NCBI GenBank assembly: GCA_947505245.1
Contig: CANNIZ010000003.1
Span: 62,001-126,000, forward strand
Direction of reading: 5' to 3'
DNA: 64,000 nt
Origin: Pseudomonadota bacterium
GTDB taxonomy: Bacteria; Myxococcota_A; UBA796; GCA-2862545
In this document: in pieces, positions 35,356 to 44,028 of the stretch
Layout of the letters: each line of letters starts with the position of its first letter
Numbering within the stretch: the stretch's first letter is position 1
Translations under genes and position numbers: made by a program
Notes under the pieces: model-generated
The model's input: the letters and a program-made list of their open reading frames with translations, nothing else
Told to the model about the DNA's origin: nothing
Database searches by the model: none

Positions 35356-36891
35356 TCACGGCTGCTCTTCCGTCGCGCCTGGCGCAGGCACGGGCTCCGC
35401 GGGCAGGTGCACCACGTTCAGGCTGTACTTGCCGTAGTCGAAGCGGCCCATGTCGCGGTCGTTGTCGTGGCAGGTCGTGCACGCGACCGCGCCCGGCGAA
35501 CGCACCGGGCGTTGCGACGCCGGCTTGTCGACGTGGCTCGCCGAGGGCCCGTGGCAGGCCTCGCACTGCACGTCCTGGAGACCGGCGACGTCGGACGGGC
35601 CCGTCGGACCGCCGCGTTCGTCGAACCCGGTGACGTGGCAAGACGTACAAGCGCGGTCGACCGCGCGACCCGACGCGACGAGGCTCGCCCACGCGCGCGC
35701 GTGCGGCGTGGTCGCCCACTGCGCGGCCTCGACGGCGTGGCACTCGGTACACGCGTCGCTCCCGGCGTACTTCGACCCGTCCGGCGCGACCCGCGGCCAC
35801 GTCGCTGCGAGATCGACGCCTTCGGTGGTGCCCATCCGCGCCAAAGCGGCGTCCACCCGCTCGCGCGTGGCTGGGTGGTCGGCGATTTCCGGGGCGAGCT
35901 CGATCTGGGAGAACGCGAACGTGCTCTTCGACGCGCGATCGGCCTTCTCGTACGCGTCGAGCTCGGACTTCGCCGCGGCGGTCTGCGTCGCGTAGAACGC
36001 GATCTGGCGCTCGATGCGCGCCTCATGCCGCTCGTCGCGCCCCGTTCCCCGCTCGCGCTCGGCCTCGGCCGCGCGGGTCTGAAGCTTCTCCAGCTCTGTA
36101 CGCAGCGTCACGGCCCGGTCCATCGGCTCCCAGTCGCGCGAACCCGCCGGGTACAGGTCGAGCCGCGTCACCTTCTGCCCGCGCGACGCGAGCGGGATCG
36201 TAAACCCCCGGCCGGCGATGCGCGGGACGGAGTCGTCCTCCATGCCGATAAGCAGGTCCACGGGCGGGCCGTCCGACGCGAACGCCTTCAGCGCCTCGCC
36301 CGACAACGGGACCAGCGCCACCGTTATGTCGACGGGACCCAGCGCCTCGAGCGCGAGGATCGCGGCGGGACCGGGCTTTCCGACCGTGCAGCCCTTGGGG
36401 TCGCCCGCTGTGACGCCGACCACACCGATGCGCAGCCCGCCGCGCTCGATCAACAGGGCGCCGGGGTACGGCTCGTCACACTCGAGGTTCGCGGCCAACA
36501 CCGGCAGATGGTACTGATGCGCGAGCGCGTCGATCGTCTCGCGGCCGAGGCCCCAGTCGTCCGCCGAGATCGCGAGCGCGTCGAGGCCACCAAGCGCCCA
36601 GGCCTCCGCGACGAGGTCCGCCTTGATGCGGCGCTGCGGGAGATCGGCCGAGGAGATGTGTTCCCGCGGGGCGAGCGAACCCCCAGCGTCCAGCAGGAGC
36701 ACGGGGCCCTTGGACGCGAGGTCGCTAACGACGCTGTTTCTCCTGGACAGACCGCCCAGCGGATGCTTGGGTCAACCGCAGGGTTCGATCTCACCCTCGC
36801 CGCGACCGGAGAGCAGCAGCGTCAACGCGGGCGTGGGCGCAGACGGCGCCACATCGGGCGTGCCCCAGCACGCGACGAGCCAGACGAGCAT
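35356..36891 (-). CDS. UshA-like multihaem c-type lipoprotein, predicted selenoprotein (in-frame UGA)
   Basis: The ATG at 36891 has a strong GGAGGT upstream and a lipoprotein-like start (MLVWLVACWG). The frame runs to 35356 except for one TGA at 36774-36772, codon 40. Around it the protein reads EIEPCG-U-PKHPLGGLSRR. Relatives known to me read EPCGC...LGGLARR, so the UGA stands where Cys is expected. A SECIS-like hairpin starts 12 bases after the UGA. The N-terminal half is metallophosphatase/5'-nucleotidase (UshA)-like (LLLDAGG, VLAANLECD). A coiled coil covers ~263-323. Four CxxCH haem motifs follow, with first Cys at 381, 415, 443 and 471 (CTECH, CTSCH, CEACH, CTTCH). It is probably a periplasmic or outer-membrane redox protein. 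The alternative is a pseudogene or sequencing error, made unlikely by the conserved frame on both sides. Confidence 0.82.
36743..36759 (-). promoter_or_regulatory. SECIS-like hairpin directing UGA recoding
   Basis: Counted from the base after UGA, CTGGG (+13 to +17) pairs with TCCAG (+25 to +29; the last pair is G-U). The loop CGGTCTG holds GGUCUG at +19 to +24. In E. coli fdhF, as I remember it, the SelB-binding GGUCU loop sits at the same offset. The element encodes the Gly-Gly-Leu that follows the predicted selenocysteine. Confidence 0.7.
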
Positions 36892-36934
36892 CGGACCTCC
36901 AGCGTTGCCCACTATCCGACCGCGCGCGCCGACG

Positions 36935-36963
36935 TTGCTACGCGCCCGGCGCGGACGTATATT
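36935..36963 (+). promoter_or_regulatory. Sigma-70-type promoter of the PIN toxin-antitoxin pair
   Basis: TTGCTA (36935-36940) and TATATT (36958-36963) are separated by exactly 17 bases. The antitoxin AGGAGGT and ATG follow 8 and 19 bases further on. The TATATT lies in one of the few AT-rich patches here. Confidence 0.65.
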
Positions 36964-36981
36964 TCTTGTCAGGAGGTACGT

Positions 36982-37218
36982 ATGAGCGCGACCAAGCTGA
37001 CGCTAAGCGTCTCTCCGGACGTCGTCGCTGCAGCCAAGCGCTACGCACACGACAACGGAACGTCGGTCTCGGCGCTCGTCGAAGGCCTGCTCGACGCGCT
37101 CGTCCGCATCGATGCCCGGCGGCGATCCGACACCCCAATCACCGACGGCCTCGTCGGAGCCGCCGAAGGTTCCTCCATCGAAGACTACCGGCGCCACGTC
37201 GACGAAAAGTATCGATGA
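36982..37218 (+). CDS. Antitoxin of a PIN-type toxin-antitoxin pair (DUF6364-like)
   Basis: This 78-residue protein follows a perfect AGGAGGT. The N-terminal part (TKLTLSVSPDVVAAAKRYA, then TSVSALVEGLLDAL) is a ribbon-helix-helix-like fold as in DUF6364 antitoxins. The C-terminal tail (SSIEDYRRHVDEKYR) is charged and probably binds the toxin active site. The stop overlaps the toxin start by four bases (ATGA). The promoter immediately upstream is probably autorepressed, as usual for such pairs. Confidence 0.82.
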   Translation: MSATKLTLSVSPDVVAAAKRYAHDNGTSVSALVEGLLDALVRIDARRRSDTPITDGLVGAAEGSSIEDYRRHVDEKYR

Positions 37219-37637
37219 TCCGCCTGTTGCTCGACATCAACATCGTCCTGGACGTCCTCCTCCGTCGCGAACCGCACCTCGCCGCTTCCCGCGCGGTGTT
37301 TCAGTCGATCGAGCGCAAGGAAGCCGTCGGGTACCTTTCCGCGCACGCGTTCACGACGATCTGGTACCTGCTCCGCAAGGCCGGCGGCCCCGCCCACGCG
37401 AACGCGCGGCTCGCCGACCTGCACACGGTGTTCGGTGTCGCCCCCGTCGACGAGAGCGTGCTCGTCGAAGCGCTCGCGCTCGGATGGGTCGACTACGAAG
37501 ACGCCGTGACCGCCGTCGCAGCGAGGCACGCCCGATGCGACGCGATCGTCACCCGCGATCCGCGAGGCTTCGTCCGCTTCACGCTGCCCGTCGTGGACGC
37601 GGCCGGTGCGGTCGCCCTGCTTCAACGAGGCCTGTAG
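37215..37637 (+). CDS. PIN-domain ribonuclease toxin (VapC-like)
   Basis: The 140-residue PIN fold has the acidic residues of a Mg-dependent RNase: Asp in LLLDINIVLDVLL, Glu/Asp in DESVLVEAL and DYEDAVTAVAA, and VTRDPRGF at the end. VapC-family toxins cut tRNA, rRNA or mRNA when the antitoxin is degraded. The ATG overlaps the antitoxin stop. The pair lies between the selenoprotein gene and the MopE-like operon, a common place for a mobile small module. Confidence 0.88.
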   Translation: MIRLLLDINIVLDVLLRREPHLAASRAVFQSIERKEAVGYLSAHAFTTIWYLLRKAGGPAHANARLADLHTVFGVAPVDESVLVEALALGWVDYEDAVTAVAARHARCDAIVTRDPRGFVRFTLPVVDAAGAVALLQRGL

Positions 37638-37645
37638 CCCGCCGA

Positions 37646-38089
37646 CTACTGCTTCACGCCCGCCCAGCGCGTGGCCTTGTCCGCGCGGTTCACGTCGTCG
37701 AACGCGTCGTGGCTGGTGAAGAGCCAGCGAGTGCCGTCCCAGTCGAGGAACACGACGAGCTCCTTGCCCGGCCCCCACGTGATCGGCGTGTCGTAGAACG
37801 AGGTGGTCTTCACGTCGGGCGTGGCGTGAACACAGGTCGCGTGGCGCGCCATACCGTCGATCCAGCCGGTGGGGTCGTAGGCGTCGACCTGCGCGGGGAG
37901 CGGCACGCCGGTCGGCGACACGCGAATCGTCAACACGTCCAGGTGGTACACCTGCACGGCGAAGCCGCCGCAACCGTCGTCCGTGAGCTCCTGGCGCATC
38001 TCGCGGGCGGGCGTGGATACGCGCGCTTCGACGATGGCGTCCGCGTTCTCGGCGAGGTGCTTGAGGGAGACTTCGACGGCGTCAGGCAT
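37646..38089 (-). CDS. Uncharacterised 147-residue protein at the end of a MopE-like operon
   Basis: The start directly abuts the stop of the FG-GAP gene (38089/38090), so it is the last gene of a three-gene operon. The sequence is beta-rich with three Cys (DDGCGGF, HATCVHAT) and contains WGPGKELVVFLDWDG, typical of small secreted-type beta sandwiches. No signal peptide is visible at this start. It resembles proteins that report 'a duty of ... fee' beta domains only vaguely, so I give no name. Confidence 0.6.
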   Translation of the reverse strand: MPDAVEVSLKHLAENADAIVEARVSTPAREMRQELTDDGCGGFAVQVYHLDVLTIRVSPTGVPLPAQVDAYDPTGWIDGMARHATCVHATPDVKTTSFYDTPITWGPGKELVVFLDWDGTRWLFTSHDAFDDVNRADKATRWAGVKQ

Positions 38090-39805
38090 CTACAGGCCGC
38101 TCCCGAGGAACACGTACGCGGCGCCCGAGTCGGTGCCGTTGGGGGACGCGCGGCCGGCGCCGATCGCGATGTCGGTGTAGCCGTCGCCGTCGATGTCTCC
38201 GAGATTTGCGACGGTGGAGCCGAGGTTCTCGACGGCCGAGGTGGTGAGGATCGCGTCTGCGGATGTCGCTTCGTAGACGCCGTCAGCGGCGATGTCGCGG
38301 AACAAGACGGCACCACCTCTACCCGCCTCGCGCATGCTGCTTGCAGCGACGAGCGATGCCCACGGCTCGGTCGCCGTCGCGGGCAAGACCACCATCACGC
38401 CTGCGGAGTACGATCCCGCGGGTCCCAGGAACTGCGCGACTGCGTCCGCAGTCTCGTCCATGGCTACGACGGACCGGCTCGGACGGAGCCGAGTGATCCG
38501 TCCCGAACTCGCATCCACCGACGGCTGACCCACATAGAGCTCCGCACGCCCATCAGCGTCGGCGTCAGCCAGCGAGAAAAGACCCCCGTACGAGTCGGGA
38601 GCCGCGATCGTTACGTCACGGGCATCCTCGTGTGGAGCCGAGCCTGACGGGAGATCGAAGTACACGTCGATCACCCGATCCATGTAGGCCCCGACGACGA
38701 GGTCATCGAGCCCATCTCCGTCGAGGTCGCCCCCCGACGCCACCGTCAGACCGTACGTGGATGAGGTGCTGGTGAGGCGCGTGTTTGGAGCGTCGGTCGA
38801 AGTCGCCGCAGCGGGGTCGAGAAACACGTACACCGAGCGATCGTTCCGAAAGTCGGTAGCCGCCAATCCGCTGCGGTACGGAACGAGCGTCTGACCAAGA
38901 TCGTCGCCCCCGATCGAGATCGCGCCGGGTTGCAGCGTGCGGCCGCTGACCACGTAGGACTTCAGCGCGTGCGTCCCGTAAAAGAACCCTACGACGACCT
39001 CGTCGCCCCAGATCGTCGTGGTGAGCGGCCTGTCGACGCCAAAGTCGGCGTGCTGCAGCGGCACGGCGTCGCGGTCTTGGAACAGCGGTCCATACGCCAA
39101 CGACTGGTCGCCAAGGAGGTCCACGTTGCCGTCATCGTCGAGGTCGGCCGCACGCAGGCTCTGGTACCCGAAATGCTCAGCAGCCGCGCTCCCCCGGACG
39201 ACGGCGTCTGCGTCACCGACGGTCATCTCACCGTTCAGTCCGCAGCCCGCACTCGTCCCCTCGCAGTCGTCGTCGACACCGTTCTCGCAGATCTCGATCG
39301 CCTCGGGGCTTACCTTTCGATCGGTGTCGTCGCAGTCGTCGGCCACCGTGACGAACCCGTCCGGGGCGGCGCAGGCGAGTGTCGACGCGTCAGGATCACC
39401 GTGTTCGTCGTCGTCCACGTCGGCGAAGAACGTGAGTTGCTGTACGCCGACGTCGTGGTCATTGCAGTCATCACCAACCGCGACGTACCCCGTCGGCGCC
39501 GCCGCACACGACAACAGCGTCGTCGCCGGGTCACCTGCGCCGTCGGCGTCGGCGTCGCGGTACCAGGTCACACGATCGGTGGCCTCGTCGTCTTCGAGGA
39601 TCCCGTCGCAGTCGTCGTCGAGGCCGTTGCAGACCTCGACGGAGCCCGGGTAGACGGCGGCGTTCGCGTCGTCGCAGTCCCCGGCCGGGTACTCAGTCTC
39701 CGCGGCGCAACGATCCTCGACGAAGCCGTCGTCGTCGTCGTCGCAGATTTCACCGGCCCGATCGACCTGCGAGCAGGCCGCCAAAAGGAACGGAAGCCAA
39801 CGCAT
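38090..39805 (-). CDS. MopE-like protein with FG-GAP repeats, lipoprotein
   Basis: MRWLPFLLAACSQ is a lipoprotein signal. Residues ~15-190 carry Asp-rich MopE-type motifs (CNGLDDDCDGILEDD, CENGVDDDCEGTS, and several DCDD/DCND units). The remainder is a degenerate FG-GAP propeller ([36 protein letters not shown]). It is 571 residues long, shorter than the other FG-GAP paralogue in this window, and its repeats are less regular. The start lies three bases from the stop of the MopE/Ig-like gene upstream, so the two are co-transcribed. Confidence 0.83.
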   Translation of the reverse strand: MRWLPFLLAACSQVDRAGEICDDDDDGFVEDRCAAETEYPAGDCDDANAAVYPGSVEVCNGLDDDCDGILEDDEATDRVTWYRDADADGAGDPATTLLSCAAAPTGYVAVGDDCNDHDVGVQQLTFFADVDDDEHGDPDASTLACAAPDGFVTVADDCDDTDRKVSPEAIEICENGVDDDCEGTSAGCGLNGEMTVGDADAVVRGSAAAEHFGYQSLRAADLDDDGNVDLLGDQSLAYGPLFQDRDAVPLQHADFGVDRPLTTTIWGDEVVVGFFYGTHALKSYVVSGRTLQPGAISIGGDDLGQTLVPYRSGLAATDFRNDRSVYVFLDPAAATSTDAPNTRLTSTSSTYGLTVASGGDLDGDGLDDLVVGAYMDRVIDVYFDLPSGSAPHEDARDVTIAAPDSYGGLFSLADADADGRAELYVGQPSVDASSGRITRLRPSRSVVAMDETADAVAQFLGPAGSYSAGVMVVLPATATEPWASLVAASSMREAGRGGAVLFRDIAADGVYEATSADAILTTSAVENLGSTVANLGDIDGDGYTDIAIGAGRASPNGTDSGAAYVFLGSGL

Positions 39806-39808
39806 CTC

Positions 39809-41479
39809 TCACCGACAGCCTTGGGGGCGTGAACCGACGTTCGGATCGCAGGTGATGCACTTACCCCAACCTGTTTCCGACAACTCGCAGTCCGAAAGAT
39901 AGCATCCCGCCACACAGATCGGATTGAGGTCAAATCCGCAGTCTTCCAGGTAATTCGCCGACACTCCACACGCGGGCACCGACGTCGACCAACCGGCCGC
40001 GTTCGTGTAGCATGACAGGCCGCCCCAGTCCTCGGCGCACCCGGTGGTCTTGTTCTGGTACTGCTTCTCGTCCTGCGAGTTGCAGTTGTAGTCAAAGTTC
40101 AGGTTGTCCCCACGCTTGAACGTGAAGTACAACGTCTGCCCAGGGTTCGTATTCACGTCGCTGTCCAGGCAGTCCGTGTTGTTCTTGCCCGTGAACGGCG
40201 CATGCCCCGGCGTACACCAGCACTCGGTGGTGTTGCCTTTGGCCCCGTAACCGTCGCTGTCTTCGTCCTTGTAGAACTTGGTACAGCCCGCGATGTCCTT
40301 CTCGTTCCAGTTGCCGTCGCAGTCGTTGTCGATGTTGCTGGCGTCACACGTCTCGACTTCCGCCGGGTTCACGTCGGCGTTGCTGTCGACGCAGTCCTGC
40401 GTCTTCCCCGTCGCGTTCACACACGGCGGGCTCTCGCAGTAGCCGTCGCCGTCGTCGTCGTACTTGACGGTGCCTTCGTCGACGGTGCCGTTGCAGTTGT
40501 CGTCGACGCCGTTCGGCTGCTCGGGCACACCCGACGGGTAAGCCTGGGGGTTCGCGTCGTTGCAGTCGGGGATGGTGCCAGCGGCGTTCGCGCAGTCGCC
40601 CGTCTCACAGTACCCGTCGCCGTCGTCGTCCCAGCACAGCGTCTGCGGGCCGTCGATGAAACCGCTCGTGCAGTCGTTCCGGATGTCGTCGCAAAGCTCG
40701 GGCGCCATCGGATACACGTTGGGATTCATCGGCTGGCAGTCGCCGGCGCGCTCGGTCCAGCCGTCGCCGTCGAGGTCGAGGTCGATGAGCGCGAGCACGT
40801 CGAACGACGCGTTGGCCGATACGTAGTTGCCGTCCGTGTCCGTGACCTGGAACGTGAGCAGATGGCTGCCGATGGGCAGCGGCGACGTGGGCGTGCAGGT
40901 GGCGTGGCCGTCCCCCCCGGGGACCATGTAGCAGCCGAGGTCTGCGACGCCGTCGCCGTTCGTGTCGATCGTGGACTTCATCTCGACGATCAGCGAGGTG
41001 GGTGGGTCCTGACGGTCCCCGACCTCGACCTCGAACGTGTACAGCGAGTTCTGGGCGCCCTGTTCCTTCGAGGCCGGGTGGATGACCGTGATCCACGGCG
41101 CCTCCGGCACCTCTTCCACCACGACGTTGACGCTGCCCGCGCCCTGGTCGCCTTCTGGATCGAACGCGCGGAGCGTGATCAGGTGCTCGCCCTGGGACAG
41201 GTTGGAGGTGCTGAACAGCACGACGCCTTCCGCGTCGGGCACGGCGGTGGAGTCGAGATGTTTGTCGGCCGACGACGACCACTCCAACTCGAGCTGATCG
41301 ATGGGACCATCGTCATCCACGATCGCGCGGAACTCGATCGGCTCGCCCGCCTCGAAGATCGAGCCATCGTCCGGGGCGTTGATCACGACGACTGGGGGCG
41401 CGTTGAACGTGACGACGGTGTCGTCGCGCTTGCACGCGGAGAGGGCCACGAGGCCGAGGAGCCAGGAAAACCGAGACAT
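39809..41479 (-). CDS. Ig-like/MopE-like lipoprotein
   Basis: The ATG at 41479 gives LLGLVALSACKRDD, a lipoprotein signal; an ATG five codons upstream is also possible. Residues ~20-230 contain two Ig/PKD-like beta domains (PVVVINAPDDGSIFEAGEPI, HLITLRAFDPEGDQG). MopE-type motifs follow (NGVDDNCNGTVDEG, CDASNIDNDCDGNWNE). The C-terminal ~100 residues are Cys-rich (ten or more Cys) and probably disulfide-bonded. It opens the operon with the FG-GAP paralogue and the small protein. It is a probable surface protein. Confidence 0.8.
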   Translation of the reverse strand: MSRFSWLLGLVALSACKRDDTVVTFNAPPVVVINAPDDGSIFEAGEPIEFRAIVDDDGPIDQLELEWSSSADKHLDSTAVPDAEGVVLFSTSNLSQGEHLITLRAFDPEGDQGAGSVNVVVEEVPEAPWITVIHPASKEQGAQNSLYTFEVEVGDRQDPPTSLIVEMKSTIDTNGDGVADLGCYMVPGGDGHATCTPTSPLPIGSHLLTFQVTDTDGNYVSANASFDVLALIDLDLDGDGWTERAGDCQPMNPNVYPMAPELCDDIRNDCTSGFIDGPQTLCWDDDGDGYCETGDCANAAGTIPDCNDANPQAYPSGVPEQPNGVDDNCNGTVDEGTVKYDDDGDGYCESPPCVNATGKTQDCVDSNADVNPAEVETCDASNIDNDCDGNWNEKDIAGCTKFYKDEDSDGYGAKGNTTECWCTPGHAPFTGKNNTDCLDSDVNTNPGQTLYFTFKRGDNLNFDYNCNSQDEKQYQNKTTGCAEDWGGLSCYTNAAGWSTSVPACGVSANYLEDCGFDLNPICVAGCYLSDCELSETGWGKCITCDPNVGSRPQGCR

Positions 41480-41607
41480 GAGTCCCCCAAACAAAGCGAG
41501 CGTACCTTATCTCAGGACGTTTCCGCCTGCCTCGCTTTCCTGGGCGCGTTCGGGGTTGAGGCCGGCTCGCCCGTGGTGTACGTTGCCCGCCTGAACCTGA
41601 GGCACCC

Positions 41608-41952
41608 GTGAACCTTCCCGACCTCGAACCGGATGAGCGCGTCGCCCTCGTCGGGCTCGTGCTCTCCATCGTCGACGCAGACAACTCCAAGTCCGAAGCT
41701 GAGATGGAGGAATTCCGCGCGATCGCTGCCGAGGTCGGCCGACGCGAGTTCGACGAGGCGTTCCGGCGCGCCAAGACGTCGCTGAAGACGTTGGACGACG
41801 TGATCGCGTTCGCGACCGAAAAGGTTCAGCGCCCCGGCGCGCGCGAGATGATCCGCACCGTGCTGATCGATCTCGCCGCTGCAGACTTCATCTCGGACGA
41901 AGAGCGCGCGATCGTGGACCGCATCTCGGACGCGTGGGGTCTGAAGAAGTAG
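41608..41952 (+). CDS. TerB-family protein
   Basis: This 114-residue all-helical protein has the TerB pattern. The opening EPDERVALVGLVLSIVDADN resembles the metal-binding 'D-x-D/E' loop, and ISDEERAIVDRISDAWGL forms the second acidic helix. TerB proteins are linked to tellurite and phage-stress responses, but stand-alone copies are common and of unknown role. The start is GTG. It is a single gene between the MopE operon and a gene-free stretch before ffh. Confidence 0.8.
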   Translation: MNLPDLEPDERVALVGLVLSIVDADNSKSEAEMEEFRAIAAEVGRREFDEAFRRAKTSLKTLDDVIAFATEKVQRPGAREMIRTVLIDLAAADFISDEERAIVDRISDAWGLKK

Positions 41953-42472
41953 AGGGGCTCGAACGCGGGCCTGAGCGCGGGCCGACCACATCGAACGCAC
42001 GATCCGTGCCGCCGTTCTCGCCGATGTGCGCGGTGGCCGCCACAGCGGTCATGCCCCCACGAGTTGCGTCGCGCGACGGTCATGCCCTCCTCAACTGCGC
42101 CGGGCGTGACAACAATCAAGGTTCCATCGTGGAACGGCCTCAGACCTGACCCAAAATCCCTCGAATTGCGCAATCCGTGTAGGCATGACCGCGCGCCGGC
42201 GCACTTCGCGCCAGCATGACTTCATGCCCTACGTGCACCAGGTCCGGCCCGGCGCCGACCCCGATCCAGTCGCAGCGATCGTCGTCCACGTTCTCGCGGA
42301 CGACCGTGACCGTGGACGGCCTCGTGCTCGTCGACGGACTCGAGCGCCCGCGTCGTACGAAGGCCGCGGACGACGCGAGTGCGAACGCCGCCCGAACGCG
42401 GGCTTGCGGCCACAACGACGCGCCGCGAGGCGAAGCCGAGCGAAGCTGTTAGGAGGCCGCCCGAGGTTTCGC
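41953..42472. other. 520-bp region upstream of ffh without a gene
   Basis: No frame here has a ribosome-binding site and protein-like composition; frames on both strands are Arg/Ala/Pro-rich shadows. I looked for a 4.5S RNA core (GGUCAGG/GGAAGCAGCC type), which often sits near ffh, and did not find it. A short GTTCC/GGAAC inverted repeat lies at 42121-42135, and GGTCATGCCC occurs twice around 42050-42090. The ffh frame is open upstream but its extension is not protein-like. Confidence 0.5.
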
Positions 42473-43942
42473 ATGTTCGACGTGTTGTCCAAAGGCTTCA
42501 AGGCCGCCCGCCTCAAGCTGCAGGGAAAGAGCGAGCTCAACGAGGAGAACCTCTCCGAGGCGCTGCGCGAGGTCCGGACGTCGCTGATTCAAGCGGACGT
42601 CGAGATCGGCGTCGCCAAGGGATTCTTGGACCGCGTGAAGGTCAAGTCGCTCGGCACGATCGTGCCGATGAAGCTCGGCGAGCAGGAGATCCCGATCTCC
42701 CCGATGGATTGGTTCATCAAGGCCTGCTACGACGAGCTCGTCGAGCTCATGGGCCCGGTGGACACGTCCCTTGATCTGGAGGGCAAACCCGCGGTGATCA
42801 TGATGGTGGGCCTCCAGGGGTCGGGCAAGACGACCACCGCCGGCAAGCTCGCCAAGCGCCTGATCGCGATGGGCAAGAAGCCCATGCTGGTGGCGGCGGA
42901 CATCTACCGCCCCGCCGCCGTCGATCAGCTCACCGTGCTCGGGCGCAAGCTCGGCGTGCCGGTGTTCACGATCAAGGGCATGAACCCGGTGCAGCTGTCG
43001 AAGATGGCGCTTTCGCAGGCCCGCAACGTCGGTCGCGACGTGCTGATCATCGACACCGCCGGCCGCCTCGCGATGGACGAGGTCCTGATGAAGGAGCTCG
43101 ACGACATCAAGGCCGCCGTCGAGCCGAAGAACATCCTGTTCGTGTGCGACGCGATGATCGGCCAGGACGCGGTGAAGACCGCCGCCGAGTTCGACCGCCG
43201 CCTGTCGTTCACGGGCTTCGTGCTCACCAAGCTGGACGGCGACGCGCGCGGCGGCGCCGCCCTGTCGATCAAGCAGATCACCGGCAAGCCGGTCAAGTTC
43301 CTCGGCCAGGGCGAGACGCTCGACAAGCTCGAAGACTTCCGTCCGGAAGGCCTCGCCCAGCGCATCCTCGGCTTCGGCGACGTCGTCGGCCTGATGCAGG
43401 ACTTCGAGAAGCACGTCGATCAGGACCAGGCCGAGAAGACCGCCGAGAAGATGCTCGCCGGCCGCTTCACGTACGACGACTTCGTCGAGCAGCTGAAGAT
43501 GCTGCGCAAGATGGGCAGCTTCCGCGACCTGATGGCGAAGATGCCGTTCTTCAGCGAGCTCATGGAGCACGTGCCCGACGAGGCGTTGGACGACAAGAAC
43601 CTCGACCTCACGCTCGCGATCATCAGCTCCATGACGCACCAGGAGCGCACCGATCCGGACGTGATGAACGACGGTCGCCTCGCGCGCATCGCGAAGGGGT
43701 GCGGTCGCAAGCCGGAAGACGTGAAGGAGCTCCACGCGCGGTTCCTCCAGGCCCGCACGATGATGAAGGGCCTGGGAGACGTGATGAGCAACCCCGGCAA
43801 GCTCGAGCAGATGCAGAAGGACATGCAGCGCATGATGGGCGTCAAACCCACCAAGCCGTCCAAGCCGGAGCTCAGCACGGACGACAAGATCGTCAAGCGC
43901 CAGAAGCAGCTGGAAGCGCGCCGGGCGCGGAAGGGCCGGTAG
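42473..43942 (+). CDS. ffh: Signal recognition particle protein Ffh (SRP54)
   Basis: Ffh binds signal sequences of nascent membrane proteins and the 4.5S RNA, and with FtsY delivers ribosomes to the translocon. The 489-residue protein has the N domain. The G domain follows, with GLQGSGKTTT (G1), DTAGR (G3) and TKLDGDARGG (G4), then the ALSIKQITGKPVKFLGQGE closing loop. The Met-rich M domain (GLMQDFEKH, FRDLMAKMPFFSELM, MQKDMQRMM) completes it. The start MFDVLSKGFK is the normal family N-terminus and has GAGG seven bases upstream. The open frame upstream is not coding. Confidence 0.97.
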   Translation: MFDVLSKGFKAARLKLQGKSELNEENLSEALREVRTSLIQADVEIGVAKGFLDRVKVKSLGTIVPMKLGEQEIPISPMDWFIKACYDELVELMGPVDTSLDLEGKPAVIMMVGLQGSGKTTTAGKLAKRLIAMGKKPMLVAADIYRPAAVDQLTVLGRKLGVPVFTIKGMNPVQLSKMALSQARNVGRDVLIIDTAGRLAMDEVLMKELDDIKAAVEPKNILFVCDAMIGQDAVKTAAEFDRRLSFTGFVLTKLDGDARGGAALSIKQITGKPVKFLGQGETLDKLEDFRPEGLAQRILGFGDVVGLMQDFEKHVDQDQAEKTAEKMLAGRFTYDDFVEQLKMLRKMGSFRDLMAKMPFFSELMEHVPDEALDDKNLDLTLAIISSMTHQERTDPDVMNDGRLARIAKGCGRKPEDVKELHARFLQARTMMKGLGDVMSNPGKLEQMQKDMQRMMGVKPTKPSKPELSTDDKIVKRQKQLEARRARKGR

Positions 43943-44028
43943 CCGGGAATCTTCCGACCGTTACGACTCTCGCCTTGCACGAGGGGCCTCCAACGCGGTA
44001 GACGAGCAGGCTCTTCTGAGGTTCGCCT

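Noticed and set aside
36450-36794. Reading the selenoprotein gene as an ordinary truncated protein starting at GTG 36702
   Set aside because: That start lacks a signal peptide and ribosome-binding site, whereas the ATG at 36891 has both and the frame between is conserved in pattern; the UGA reading explains all the data better.
41953-42472. 4.5S RNA gene next to ffh
   Set aside because: The conserved core motif was not found on either strand of the gene-free stretch, so I do not call it.
42449-43735. 428-codon minus-strand frame opposite ffh
   Set aside because: It is a shadow of a conserved essential gene; rich in Leu/His/Asp/Arg without any domain.
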